This document shows, one piece after another, positions 44,269-53,156 of a stretch of DNA of 64,000 nt (the stretch's first letter is position 1; the number at the start of each line of letters is the position of its first letter). The position numbers and the translations under genes are program-made. The stretch comes from Nostoc sphaeroides (GTDB lineage: Bacteria; Cyanobacteriota; Cyanobacteriia; Cyanobacteriales; Nostocaceae): positions 2,227,501-2,291,500 of the forward strand of contig NZ_CP031941.1 of assembly GCF_003443655.1 (NCBI RefSeq). Direction: 5' to 3'. The notes under the pieces were generated by a model, which saw only the letters and a program-made list of their open reading frames with translations, had not been told where the DNA came from and searched no databases.

Positions 44269-44934
44269 TTAAGGGCGCTTGATGGCTAAAGTAAGCCCAT
44301 CGGCGATGGGGACAAGGGAGAGCGTTACCCGTTCGTCATGATGTAACTTCTCGTTGAGCGCCCGGATAGCTTGGGTGCTTTCATCTTGATTTTGCGGATT
44401 AGCAACTTGTCCTGACCATAAAACATTATCAATAGCAATCAATCCACCTGGACGCATCAATTGCAGCGATCGCTCATAATATCCATCATAATTTTCTTTA
44501 TCAGCATCAATAAAAGCAAAATCAAATGTCTCGGCTTGCCCAGTTGCCAACAGATGATCTAAAGTTTCTAAGCCTGGTGCTAATCGTAGATCGATTTTAT
44601 CGGCAACCCCGGCTTCTTGCCAATATCGGCGGGCGATCGCAGTAAATTCTTCACTCACATCAGCAGCGATTATCTTCCCATCAGCCGGTAGTGCTAAAGC
44701 TACAGAAAGTGAGCTATAACCCGTAAATACTCCAACTTCCAGGGTTTTTTTGGCTCCAATAAGCTGCACCAAAAGTCTCATAAACTGCCCTTGTTCTGGT
44801 GAAATCTGCATTCCACTTCGGGGATGACTAGCAGTTTCTTGGCGCAACTTCAAAAGAATCTCCGGTTCCCGCAGCGAAACCGATAAAAGGTAATTATATA
44901 GTTGGGTATCAAGACCTATAGATTGTTTTGGCAT
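44269..44934 (-). CDS. Class I O-methyltransferase (caffeoyl-CoA OMT-like)
   Basis: A 221-residue SAM-dependent methyltransferase. SAM-binding motif LEVGVFTGYSSLSVALAL, then IIAADVSEEF, the metal-binding FDFAFIDADKENYDGYY and GGLIAIDNVLWSGQV match the divalent-metal O-methyltransferase family that acts on catechol-type hydroxyls. Cyanobacterial members methylate varied secondary metabolites; the substrate is unknown. Alone, with a truncated gene and repeats upstream. Confidence 0.9.
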   Translation of the reverse strand: MPKQSIGLDTQLYNYLLSVSLREPEILLKLRQETASHPRSGMQISPEQGQFMRLLVQLIGAKKTLEVGVFTGYSSLSVALALPADGKIIAADVSEEFTAIARRYWQEAGVADKIDLRLAPGLETLDHLLATGQAETFDFAFIDADKENYDGYYERSLQLMRPGGLIAIDNVLWSGQVANPQNQDESTQAIRALNEKLHHDERVTLSLVPIADGLTLAIKRP

Positions 44935-44957
44935 AGTAGGTGAGAGAATTGAAAGAA

Positions 44958-45099
44958 TCTATCTATTTGAAAGCTAAAAACACATTTTACCTGTGAAAAT
45001 TCATCTGTAGATCGCTTGCCATTTTCAGTTATGCCGGTTGCTAAAATAGCACCTTTACCATCTCTAACTGTGACTGACATTCCTGCTTTAATATCATCA
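44958..45099 (-). pseudogene. Fragment of a small hypothetical gene cut by a dispersed repeat
   Basis: The minus-strand frame reads DDIKAGMSVTVRDGKGAILA, TGITENGKRSTDEFSQVKCV, then FSF, and looks like a real protein, but begins exactly at the edge of the repeat at 45100 and loses likeness to protein soon after. Interpreted as a gene remnant with both ends lost. Low certainty. Confidence 0.4.
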
Positions 45100-45200
45100 T
45101 ATAGCGTTTCCCGGCAAGCGTGACGTACACTCGTATGGGCACGGCACTGCCGTGCCCATACACCTTGCGATATAATTTTGTACCTCATTTGAATGGGAAC
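45100..45200 (-). repeat. Palindromic repeat, copy 2
   Basis: Inverse relative of 12163-12269 (TATAGCG end, the GGGCACGGCAGTGCCGTGCCC centre, GTTCCCATTCAAATG). Only one end is well kept. Confidence 0.65.
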
Positions 45201-45346
45201 TCACAATACGGTTCGGTTAAGCTAAAAGACGCGATAAATCGCCGTCAAGACAAAGGATTAATTATTGTACAGACGGCGATTTATCACATCTTTGTGATTT
45301 AGAATTTTGATCAAAAAACCCTAACCGAACCCTATTGAGAGGCGTC

Positions 45347-45457
45347 ATACCAATTCTGTATGAAGATACGCCAAACTATATGAGGAACGAACCGCAAAGG
45401 ACGCAAAGGACACAAAGAAGAAAGAAAATTTGGCGCAACCTCACAAAGAAATGGTAT
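45347..45457 (+). mobile_element. MITE with ATACCAATTCT ends, copy 2 (unexpanded)
   Basis: 111 bp from ATACCAATTCT to AGAAATGGTAT. It shares its interior with 26035-26231 but has only AAAGAAGAAAGAAAA where the other copy has a long microsatellite. Flanking sequence to 45686 has GTTCAG/TAAAGACGCGAAATTTCGCGTC repeats and no gene. Confidence 0.75.
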
Positions 45458-45686
45458 CAGTCGTCAGAATTCACTTGGGTATTTTGACCGAAAAGCGGTG
45501 CTTCTGTGCGAAACGCTTTGCGAACGCAGCGTTAGCTTATCCTGGAGCGGTAATTATGAATTATGAATCAATACCGTTCAGTTAAGCCCAAAAACCTTGG
45601 TAAAGACGCGAAATTTCGCGTCTCTACAGGTTTAAAATCAGTACCACAAATCCTTAACTGAACTGTATTGAATTATGAATTATGAA

Positions 45687-46619
45687 TTATTGATCAGTAT
45701 TCCGTAAAAACTCAATAATCGCTGCATTCAACACTTCAGAAGCACCAGTTGAGGCATCATGATAGCAGTTAGACAAAATTTTTAATTTAGAATTGGGGAT
45801 ATGCTGATGCAATTTCTCACCATGACTAACAGGAAACCAACTATCTTGATCGCCCCACAAAACTAGTGTGGGACACTTAATTTCACTTAGGTTATTTTGG
45901 ATTTTGGTGAGCATATTCGGCTTATTTTCTTGCCAATTTTCAATTTCTCGCGCTGCTATTTGTAACTCTTCGGCGACTTTCGCAACTGTACCAGGTAGTT
46001 CAATAAATGGATAAGTTATCCAATAGACATCTTCCTGTGTCAAAATTGACGGATCAAATAATACCCGACGTCTTTCTATTGCCATAATTTCTCTTAATAG
46101 AGGTGCAAACAAATATGCCAGACGTAAAGAATCAATTGTTTGTATTATTTCCAGGGGCGTTTGGGCAAGTAACCACATAGCCCAATGGGGTAGACGTTCG
46201 GCAAAAATAGGTACGTTTACGACTACAAGCCGCCCGACTAACTGCGGATTTTCTTGAGCAAGCGCAAGGGCAACCAATCCCCCCAGAGATTCAGCCACAA
46301 TCACTGCGGGTTCATCAGATAATGCCTCAATAACTCTTTTAAACTCAATAACTTGATGACCGTTATCTTCTCTGCGAGACATTGGTTTTTCGGAAAAACC
46401 AAAACATTTGGCATCAAAAGAAATTACCCGAAAATATTTAGATAATGGTGCTATACTATGACGCCAATTATAGCTCCAACTACCCATGCCATGTAATAAA
46501 ATTAGCGGTTTACCTTTACCTTTTTCGCCATAAGAAATTTGTACAGGATACCCTTTAGCATCAGTAATAATTAGACTTTGCCGCCCTTTAGGAAAAGTAG
46601 CTTGCCACCAATCTTTCAT
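45687..46619 (-). CDS. Alpha/beta hydrolase
   Basis: 310 residues. Oxyanion loop LILLHGMGSWSYNW, nucleophile Ser in VIVAESLGGLVAL, acid Asp in LVLWGDQDSWFP and His in NCYHDAS complete the triad. No signal peptide is present. The family covers esterases, haloperoxidase-like and ester- or carbon-bond hydrolases, so the substrate remains open. It is the last of three close minus-strand genes; the DUF4112 gene ends 19 bases upstream. Confidence 0.85.
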   Translation of the reverse strand: MKDWWQATFPKGRQSLIITDAKGYPVQISYGEKGKGKPLILLHGMGSWSYNWRHSIAPLSKYFRVISFDAKCFGFSEKPMSRREDNGHQVIEFKRVIEALSDEPAVIVAESLGGLVALALAQENPQLVGRLVVVNVPIFAERLPHWAMWLLAQTPLEIIQTIDSLRLAYLFAPLLREIMAIERRRVLFDPSILTQEDVYWITYPFIELPGTVAKVAEELQIAAREIENWQENKPNMLTKIQNNLSEIKCPTLVLWGDQDSWFPVSHGEKLHQHIPNSKLKILSNCYHDASTGASEVLNAAIIEFLRNTDQ

Positions 46620-46638
46620 TCCATTATCAATAAATAAT

Positions 46639-47145
46639 TTAACCGCCAGTTAAGGCGTTCCACAGCATTCTAACTAGTATCACTGGTAATGCTACTAAAA
46701 CAATGGCAATCAGCAACAATCCTACCAAAACGCCAAAGATAAACCACTTGTCTGCACTCTTTTGCTGGCTAGGAAACTTTAAGTAATCTTCCAATAGCTT
46801 GATATTATTAGTGTTAGCTCTCCAGGTAAAATCAAAAAAGTCTCCCAAAACTGGGACAGCGCCTACTAAGCCATCAACGATCACATTCAGAACCATTTTG
46901 CCTAAAGTGGCTCTAGATACACCCAGCCGCGCTGCTTCTAGGATGATGTAGCTAGAAAACATGATTCCCAAAAAATCACCACCAATAGGTATAAGTCCTA
47001 TAATTGGATCTAGACCAAAACCAATCTGTGTACCAGGAATGGTAATAACATTATCTAGTAGCCGACTTAACTGACGCAGACGCTTCAAGGTGGGTGCTTT
47101 GGCATCAGGTTCAATCATCGAAAATCGAAAAGGAGAATCAGGCAT
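46639..47145 (-). CDS. DUF4112 membrane protein
   Basis: 168 residues. The DUF4112 signature is clear: LSRLLDNVITIPGTQIGFGL, DPIIGLIPIGGDFLG, ILEAARLGVSRATLGKM and GAVPVLGDFFDFTWRANTNN. A C-terminal membrane helix follows (about 133-160). Function is unknown. It lies between a BrkB-like membrane protein and a hydrolase on the same strand, 19 bases from the latter, so the two may be co-transcribed. Confidence 0.88.
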   Translation of the reverse strand: MPDSPFRFSMIEPDAKAPTLKRLRQLSRLLDNVITIPGTQIGFGLDPIIGLIPIGGDFLGIMFSSYIILEAARLGVSRATLGKMVLNVIVDGLVGAVPVLGDFFDFTWRANTNNIKLLEDYLKFPSQQKSADKWFIFGVLVGLLLIAIVLVALPVILVRMLWNALTGG

Positions 47146-47236
47146 GAAGGCGATCGCTAAGTTTGTCTTGAATCGTTAGAAATTTTACTCCCCTACTGAA
47201 CTTTTGCAAAAATTTCTTAGGGATTTATAACGATAT

Positions 47237-48142
47237 TTACACATTAATATTTTTTACGAGATTCTGACTGTGCTTTTGGCGCATATCTTCGCCGACAGTT
47301 ACGTTCAACTGATCGCCGATTAACAGAACCGCAGCGCTCATCGACAGCCAAAGCATTAAAACTATCACAGCCCCTACAGCACCATATACTTTATTATAAT
47401 TGCCAAAATTCGCCACATAAAGCCGAAATAGAGCAGACAATATTGCCCAGAAAACAGCTGCTAAAATTGCTCCAGGCATCATTGGCGTGCCTGAGTTCCA
47501 CTGGCTTGGGCCATAGCGATAGACAAAGCTAAAGGCGACAGCAACAATACTTAAAGCTAAAGGCCAGCGTAAAAGCTGCCAAAGATGGAACAAGAAAATC
47601 AAAGAACCATTTCCACGCACTACCATTGCCAACAGTAGGTCACTGGTAAACACTAAGAAAGAAGCCAACACTAAAAGCAACATAGTACCGACTGTTAATC
47701 CTAAAGAGACAAGCTTGGCTTTCCAAAAGGGGCGGATTTTTTCTGGAGGAATTTGATGGATTTGGTCGAAGGCTGTCATCGCGGTACTCACTGCCCCAGA
47801 AGCAGTCCAAATGGCTAATACAAAGCTTAGAGAAAATAAACCAGTGTTTTTGGAGTTGGTAATTTCTGTAGTGGCAAAATCACGAATCAGAGTCAGGGCT
47901 TGTTCTGGTAGGACTTGACTTAGTTGTGTCGCCAATTGTTTAAAGGTAGCTTGTAAAGATTCTGCCAATAAGCCAATGGCTGTAACGATCGCAAGAATTG
48001 CCGGAAACAGCGATAACATAGCATTGAAGGCGATTTCTGAAGCGAGTCCAAAAAGTCGTCTTTCCATTGTCCTAGCAAAAGTTTTTTTGAGCGTGCGCCA
48101 ATTGAGGTGGCGAAAGAAGCGGAAAAAACGAGGCTTTGGCAT
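47237..48142 (-). CDS. YihY/BrkB-family membrane protein
   Basis: 301 residues with six predicted membrane helices. Family features: ASEIAFNAMLSLFPAILAIV, ASGAVSTAMTAFDQIHQI, RYGPSQWNSGTPMMPGAILA, NYNKVYGAVGAVIVLMLWL. Often mislabelled ribonuclease BN; the actual role (possibly lipid or ion transport) is unclear. The basic N-terminus is cytoplasmic. First of three minus-strand genes. Confidence 0.88.
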   Translation of the reverse strand: MPKPRFFRFFRHLNWRTLKKTFARTMERRLFGLASEIAFNAMLSLFPAILAIVTAIGLLAESLQATFKQLATQLSQVLPEQALTLIRDFATTEITNSKNTGLFSLSFVLAIWTASGAVSTAMTAFDQIHQIPPEKIRPFWKAKLVSLGLTVGTMLLLVLASFLVFTSDLLLAMVVRGNGSLIFLFHLWQLLRWPLALSIVAVAFSFVYRYGPSQWNSGTPMMPGAILAAVFWAILSALFRLYVANFGNYNKVYGAVGAVIVLMLWLSMSAAVLLIGDQLNVTVGEDMRQKHSQNLVKNINV

Positions 48143-48307
48143 AATTTAGAGTTAAAACTAGTTAGCTTTATTAACTACTTTGCCAAATTTTGCGTAGCGA
48201 TCGCATTTATCTTTTTACCGCAATAATACTTAGTGGGGAGTGGGGAGTGGGGAGTAGGGAGCAGGGGGAGCAGGGGAAGAAAACTAATGACTAATGACAA
48301 ATTATTT

Positions 48308-48772
48308 ATGAATCAAGATTTAACACAACAGTGGTTGACAGAAATCCAGACACTCAAAGAGCAGATGGCGGGACTTCAGAGCGATCGCAATACGGCTTGG
48401 GAAAGTGCCCAAAAATGGCGTCAGCTTTATAACATAGAAGCAGAACAACGCCGCACAGATGCCCAATTGTCCCAACAGGCGATCGCATCCCTCAAGGCAG
48501 AATTGCATAAACTCCAGGGTCTTGAAATGGAGACACTGGCTGCTGGAACACCAGTAACAGCGATCCACCAAGAAATAGAACAACTGAAATCTGTGGAGGA
48601 ATTGCAAGCTAAACTCATTGCCGTAATCAAAGAACGCGATCGCCTCTTGCAAGCTTTGAAAACTGAGCAGGATAACCACGCTCAAACCCGCAATAGCCTT
48701 ACTACTGCTTTGGGTGATGCTATTGATAGCTTGACACAGGAACGAGCCAAAGCAGAAAAAGAAAGTCAATGA
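48308..48772 (+). CDS. Coiled-coil hypothetical protein
   Basis: 154 residues, nearly all predicted coiled coil, Gln/Glu/Lys-rich (QWLTEIQTLKEQMAGLQSDR; LKAELHKLQGLEMETLAAG; IKERDRLLQALKTEQDN). The open frame begins at 48233 but its first 25 codons come from a GTGGGGA heptamer array and an AATGAC repeat, so ATG 48308 is preferred. No enzyme motif or signal. Likely structural; the actual function is not known. Confidence 0.7.
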   Translation: MNQDLTQQWLTEIQTLKEQMAGLQSDRNTAWESAQKWRQLYNIEAEQRRTDAQLSQQAIASLKAELHKLQGLEMETLAAGTPVTAIHQEIEQLKSVEELQAKLIAVIKERDRLLQALKTEQDNHAQTRNSLTTALGDAIDSLTQERAKAEKESQ

Positions 48773-48807
48773 CCCGCAAAGACTTTGTTAATACTAACTT
48801 GATATTA

Positions 48808-49098
48808 AGGGACTTCCAAGAAATAAATTATTCCAATAAACGGGAGCATCCCAATGCAAGCCAAAAGCTACAGGACTGACATAAAAACCCTGTACAAACC
48901 TCTTTCCTTGGCGCTCTTGGCGTCCTTGGCGGTTCGTTATTTCATTATTGTTCTAAGCCAAAATCCCGTATAAAAATAAACTTGCACATTTGGGATGCTC
49001 CCCAATAAACGAACCACAGAGACACAGAGAACGCAGAGAGAAGAAATAGAGAGAGTTTTTGCGTCAGTTTTGGAACATTTTTTTATTTGGAAGTCCCT
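48808..49098 (+). mobile_element. Element with AGGGACTTCCAA ends, copy 3, composite
   Basis: AGGGACTTCCAAGAAATAAA and TTTTTTATTTGGAAGTCCCT, with TTAA on both sides. The 291-bp interior combines a CTTGGCGCTCTTGGCGTCC repeat and an AACCACAGAGACACAGAGAACGC repeat; the latter matches copy 2 in inverse orientation. No coding capacity. It fills the gap before the TPR gene. Confidence 0.75.
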
Positions 49099-49212
49099 TA
49101 ACTTGATTTTTGGAAAATATTGGGAATTTATAAGCCCACTACTTTCTGTAAAAATAATAGGGCATGGGGATAATTAACTCATGCAACTAACTCAAGGCAA
49201 GGTAAAGTACCC

Positions 49213-50442
49213 ATGTTCAGGCGCTTAATTGTGATTGTTACTGCCACTATACTTTTTAGCAGTTCCTTGACGCTGGCACAGACTAAAAAGCCGAAACCAC
49301 CGGATAAATTTCCTCCTAATCTCCTAGAAGTTACCACACCCGATCCACTGCTACCACGTTTGCCCAAGGATAAACAGCCGTTAACTCTCCAAGAACAGCA
49401 AAAGTTAGAACCGGCGCTGGATGCTTTAAATCAAGAAGCCGCTGCGAAACTGCAAGCAGGGGATGGGGTGGCGGCGTTTGAAATTTGGAACCGGGAACTT
49501 CGTTTGCGGCGCTTTTTAGGTTCATTACCAGAGGTGCAAGCACTATCACGAGTCGGGGCGATCGCCTGGAAGCAAAATGATGGGCAGGAAGTACAATATA
49601 TTACGCTACGATTGCAAGCAATTCAAAAACAGGCACAATCTAAGAATTCAACTGCCCCAATTGATCTAGAATTGTGGCGATCGCTAGGTCAAGCTTATCA
49701 AAATGTGCGATCGCCTAAACTAGCTGTGGAAGCTTACGACCAAGTTTTGTTAGTGGTGCGAGAGCAAAAAAATACAACAGCAGTAGTAGAAACCCTTAAG
49801 ACAATTGGGGAACTACATTTGAGTTGGTTTGATTATGTCAAAGCTGCGCCAATCTACGAGGAATTATTGAGTTTAGCTACATCTTTTGGCGTTGGTGTCA
49901 ACGAGGTAACATATCTGCAACAACTGGCTGAAATTTACGACCAGACAAACCAACCGCAGCAGTCATTGAATGTACTTAATAAACTAGTAGAAATTTACGT
50001 TAGTGAAAATAATCTTACTGAAATACCAGAATTAAAGCTAGCGATCGCTTCAAATTACGAATCTCTAGCAAAGAAAGATCCTAACTTACTGCTAGAAGCT
50101 TTTAAAAATTATCAAGAAGCTTATACCACTGCTTGGCAATTAAAGGAATACGTTCGGGCTGGTGAAGCTTTGCAGAAGTTAATTGCGCTGTACCGTTCTC
50201 AAGGACAAACAGATGAGGCTTTGCAGGCTAGCCAAATTCTTGTGGAGACAGAGACGCAAGCCGCCAACTTTTACGGGCTGATGCAAGCTTATGACCAAAT
50301 TGGGCAATTGTATCTAGAACGTAAAGAGTTTCCTAAAGCATTAACAGCCTTTCAAAAAGGATTAGAATTAGCGCAACAACTCAAACATGAGGAAGCATAC
50401 TTTGCTGGGCAAATTGAAAAAGTCTCGAAAGCAAATTTGTAG
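49213..50442 (+). CDS. Secreted TPR protein
   Basis: 409 residues. A signal peptide (LIVIVTATILFSSSLTLAQT) then a Pro-rich segment, followed by TPR units over residues about 75-400 (LWRSLGQAYQNVRSPKLAVE; LKTIGELHLSWFDYVKAAPI; LQQLAEIYDQTNQPQQSLNV; YDQIGQLYLERKEFPKALTA). It acts in the periplasm or lumen as a protein-interaction scaffold; the partner is unknown. Start ATG 49213. Confidence 0.85.
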   Translation: MFRRLIVIVTATILFSSSLTLAQTKKPKPPDKFPPNLLEVTTPDPLLPRLPKDKQPLTLQEQQKLEPALDALNQEAAAKLQAGDGVAAFEIWNRELRLRRFLGSLPEVQALSRVGAIAWKQNDGQEVQYITLRLQAIQKQAQSKNSTAPIDLELWRSLGQAYQNVRSPKLAVEAYDQVLLVVREQKNTTAVVETLKTIGELHLSWFDYVKAAPIYEELLSLATSFGVGVNEVTYLQQLAEIYDQTNQPQQSLNVLNKLVEIYVSENNLTEIPELKLAIASNYESLAKKDPNLLLEAFKNYQEAYTTAWQLKEYVRAGEALQKLIALYRSQGQTDEALQASQILVETETQAANFYGLMQAYDQIGQLYLERKEFPKALTAFQKGLELAQQLKHEEAYFAGQIEKVSKANL

Positions 50443-50477
50443 CCAATATTAATGCTATTCAATCCTCGAATTTTGGA

Positions 50478-51047
50478 TTAGGGTACTAATACTACATCTT
50501 CATATATAGCTGCGATCGCACACCGAAAATCAACGCTAGTTAAATGTACTTCTTGCTCTTTTTCATAAGGGTAAAGTACCCAATGTCCTTCTTCATTGCG
50601 ACGGAAGCATTCGACACTCATTCGATCTGGTGAAATTAGCACATATTCTTGTAGTGATTCTAAGTGTCGGTAACTAGCGAATTTCTTGCCTCTGTCATAG
50701 CCTTCTGTTGACTCAGAAAGCACTTCGATAATTAAGCAAGGATGGGACTTAAAATATTCAGATTCTTTATCTCGTATATCACAAGTCACCATCACATCAG
50801 GATAGAAATAGCGATTTATCACATCAATTTCTGCTTTCATATCTAACATGTAGACACGGCAACCACTACCCCGCAGATGGTTTCGCAGCAGTATAAACAA
50901 ATTCCCTACTACTGTGACATGAGCATCACTTGCCCCTGCCATTGCGTAGACTTGCCCATCAATATACTCGTGTTTGATTTCACTAAATTTCTCGCCTTCT
51001 AGATATTCTTCTGGGGAGATATAGTACTCACTTTGGCTAACGACCAT
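50478..51047 (-). CDS. Uma2-family (DUF820) putative endonuclease
   Basis: A 189-residue compact Uma2 protein: YISPEEYLEGEKFSEIKHEY, IDGQVYAMAGASDAH, YMLDMKAEID, YFYPDVMVTCD, PCLIIEVLSESTEGYDRGKK, FASYRHLESLQEYVLISPDR. The Asp of YPDVMV and the Glu and Lys-type residues of the PD-(D/E)XK core are kept. Full-length and apparently intact. Role not established for the family. Confidence 0.9.
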   Translation of the reverse strand: MVVSQSEYYISPEEYLEGEKFSEIKHEYIDGQVYAMAGASDAHVTVVGNLFILLRNHLRGSGCRVYMLDMKAEIDVINRYFYPDVMVTCDIRDKESEYFKSHPCLIIEVLSESTEGYDRGKKFASYRHLESLQEYVLISPDRMSVECFRRNEEGHWVLYPYEKEQEVHLTSVDFRCAIAAIYEDVVLVP

Positions 51048-51095
51048 TTTAGTACCTTAATAATTTTACCAAACATTGTAACCCATAGAACCAAT

Positions 51096-52676
51096 TTAAT
51101 GGGCGACAGCGCCACCAGTGGGCTTCACTTTTTTAAAGAATAAAACGGCAAGACCACTGAGTAGCAAAGCAATGCCAATAAAGTAAAAACAATCGTTAAA
51201 AGCCATTACATAAGCTTCCCGACGGACTATATTAGATATGGCTGCGATCGCCTGATTTTGTGCTGTACTTAAATCTGCTCCCTTACTGACAAAATACTGC
51301 GTCATTTGGTCAATTCTCTGTTGAGTTTCTGGGTTATATAAAGATACTGTATCACCCAATCTATTCGAGTGAAATTGTTCTCTGTTTGCTAATAAAGTTG
51401 CTAAAGAAGCAATTCCGATAGAACCGCCCATATTCCGCATCATATTAAATAAACCACTTGCCGAACCTGCTTCTTTCGGACTTAATCCAGCAGTGGCAAT
51501 AGAAGTCAGAGGCACCATAATTAGGGGTTGTCCCATTGCACGCACAAATTGCGACCACCGTAACTGATCTAATCCTGTTTGATTAGTCATTCCAGAGTTC
51601 ATAAATGCACTGATGGAAAACAAAGTCACACCAACAGCGACCATTAACCGCACATCAATGCGTTGCATCAATTTGGGGATGAGGGGAATAATAAATAGTT
51701 GAGGAATACCAGCCCAAATCAATACTTCACCAATTTGTAGCGCATTGTATTTTTGAATTTGGGCAAGATACAACGGTAAAATATAAATTGAACCATACAA
51801 CCCTACCCCCAACGACACATTGACAATACTGGCTAAACCGAAGTTACGTCTAGACAAAAGCCGTAGATTAATAAATGGTTGCTTTCGAGTTAATTCTATA
51901 AAGAAAAATATCGCCAGAAAAATTACTGCAATCACACTTAATCGTACAATCAAAGCTGAACCAAACCAATCTTTGCGGCTACCTTCTTCTAAAACAACTT
52001 GCAGGGAACCTAACCCAATAGCCATCGCAATAATTCCCCACCAATCACCTTGTTTCAGTAAATTCATTTGGGGTTTTTCTTGCTTAATTCCATACCAAAC
52101 ACCAGCTAGCATTAATGCCCCAGGAATTACATTTATATAAAAGTTGTATTCCCAACCAAAGTTTTCTGTTAACCAACCTCCTAAAGTTGGGCCAATTGAA
52201 GGTGCAAAAACTGCACTAAACCCAAATGCAGCCAGCCCAACAGATTGCTTAGATTGCGGTAAAGTCGTTAAGACAACTGTCATAGCAGTAGGAATTAATA
52301 CTCCTCCGCTAAAACCTTGTAAGGCGCGAAAGAAAATCATGGAATTGAGATTCCACGACCAAGCACAGCATATAGAAAATAAAATAAATAGTGCGGTATT
52401 TACTAGCAAATAACGCCGTAGAGAAAACACCCGTGATAACCATCCTGTTAGAGGAATTACCACAATTTCTGCTACGAGATACGCCGTAGAAATCCAAGAA
52501 CCTTCTTCTAGGGTTGCTCCTAAACTTGCTTGAATATCTTGCAGTGAAGCATTAGTTATTTGAATATCCAATACCGCCATAAATGCACCAAGCATACTGG
52601 CTAATACACCAATCCAAGTTCTTAAGGGGACACGTTCTGGTGGTGCTTGCTGATCAATTACGCCTGTATTAGCCAT
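51096..52676 (-). CDS. EmrB/QacA (DHA2) family multidrug exporter
   Basis: 526 residues with 14 predicted membrane helices, an H+-driven MFS drug exporter. It has the start WIGVLASMLGAFMAVLDIQI, TNASLQDIQ, WLSRVFSLRRYLL and FRALQGFSGGVLIPTAMTVV of the DHA2 family. With the HlyD protein encoded upstream on the same strand it would form a trans-envelope pump with TolC, as EmrAB-TolC does. The intergenic gap of 480 bases to that gene contains repeats. Substrates unknown. Confidence 0.93.
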   Translation of the reverse strand: MANTGVIDQQAPPERVPLRTWIGVLASMLGAFMAVLDIQITNASLQDIQASLGATLEEGSWISTAYLVAEIVVIPLTGWLSRVFSLRRYLLVNTALFILFSICCAWSWNLNSMIFFRALQGFSGGVLIPTAMTVVLTTLPQSKQSVGLAAFGFSAVFAPSIGPTLGGWLTENFGWEYNFYINVIPGALMLAGVWYGIKQEKPQMNLLKQGDWWGIIAMAIGLGSLQVVLEEGSRKDWFGSALIVRLSVIAVIFLAIFFFIELTRKQPFINLRLLSRRNFGLASIVNVSLGVGLYGSIYILPLYLAQIQKYNALQIGEVLIWAGIPQLFIIPLIPKLMQRIDVRLMVAVGVTLFSISAFMNSGMTNQTGLDQLRWSQFVRAMGQPLIMVPLTSIATAGLSPKEAGSASGLFNMMRNMGGSIGIASLATLLANREQFHSNRLGDTVSLYNPETQQRIDQMTQYFVSKGADLSTAQNQAIAAISNIVRREAYVMAFNDCFYFIGIALLLSGLAVLFFKKVKPTGGAVAH

Positions 52677-53156
52677 AGGGTTTTTCCTGTTTCAATATTA
52701 AGTAGCAAAAAATATTTTCTGAAATCTTATCTTTCTCTCTGAACAGTAAAATTACAGCATTTTTCAGTTATTTAGACCACAACTTAGACGGAAAGTAGAG
52801 AGTGCTGTAGTTCAATTATTGAACATTATATAATAGCAGTCCTAAATCATTTGCAAAGGTTTTACCCCACCCTAACCCTCCCCTTATAAAGGGGAGGGAA
52901 CTAGATTTATCTTCTTGTTTCCCCCCTTTATAAGGCAATACGCTTGGGTTAAGGCTAAAACTCTGTTATCCAAGTCAATTTTTTAACGAACCGCCAAGAC
53001 GCAGAGGACGCAGAGAGAAGAAAGAGAAGGAAAAAATTGCTTAATTGAACTGTATTGCTTTATAAGGGGGGTAATTCGAGTTTTGTGTACACCATAGCCT
53101 CGCTTTTCGGGAGGGGGTGGGGTTCTTTTATTATGAGTAATTTAGTGGACATGATA
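52677..53156. other. Repeat-filled gap between emrA- and emrB-like genes
   Basis: Holds CCCTAACCCTCCCCTTATAAAG-type sequence related to the MITE at 38898, and a GAACCGCCAAGACGCAGAGGACGCAGAG repeat. It appears to have grown inside what was probably a continuous operon. No gene. Confidence 0.6.
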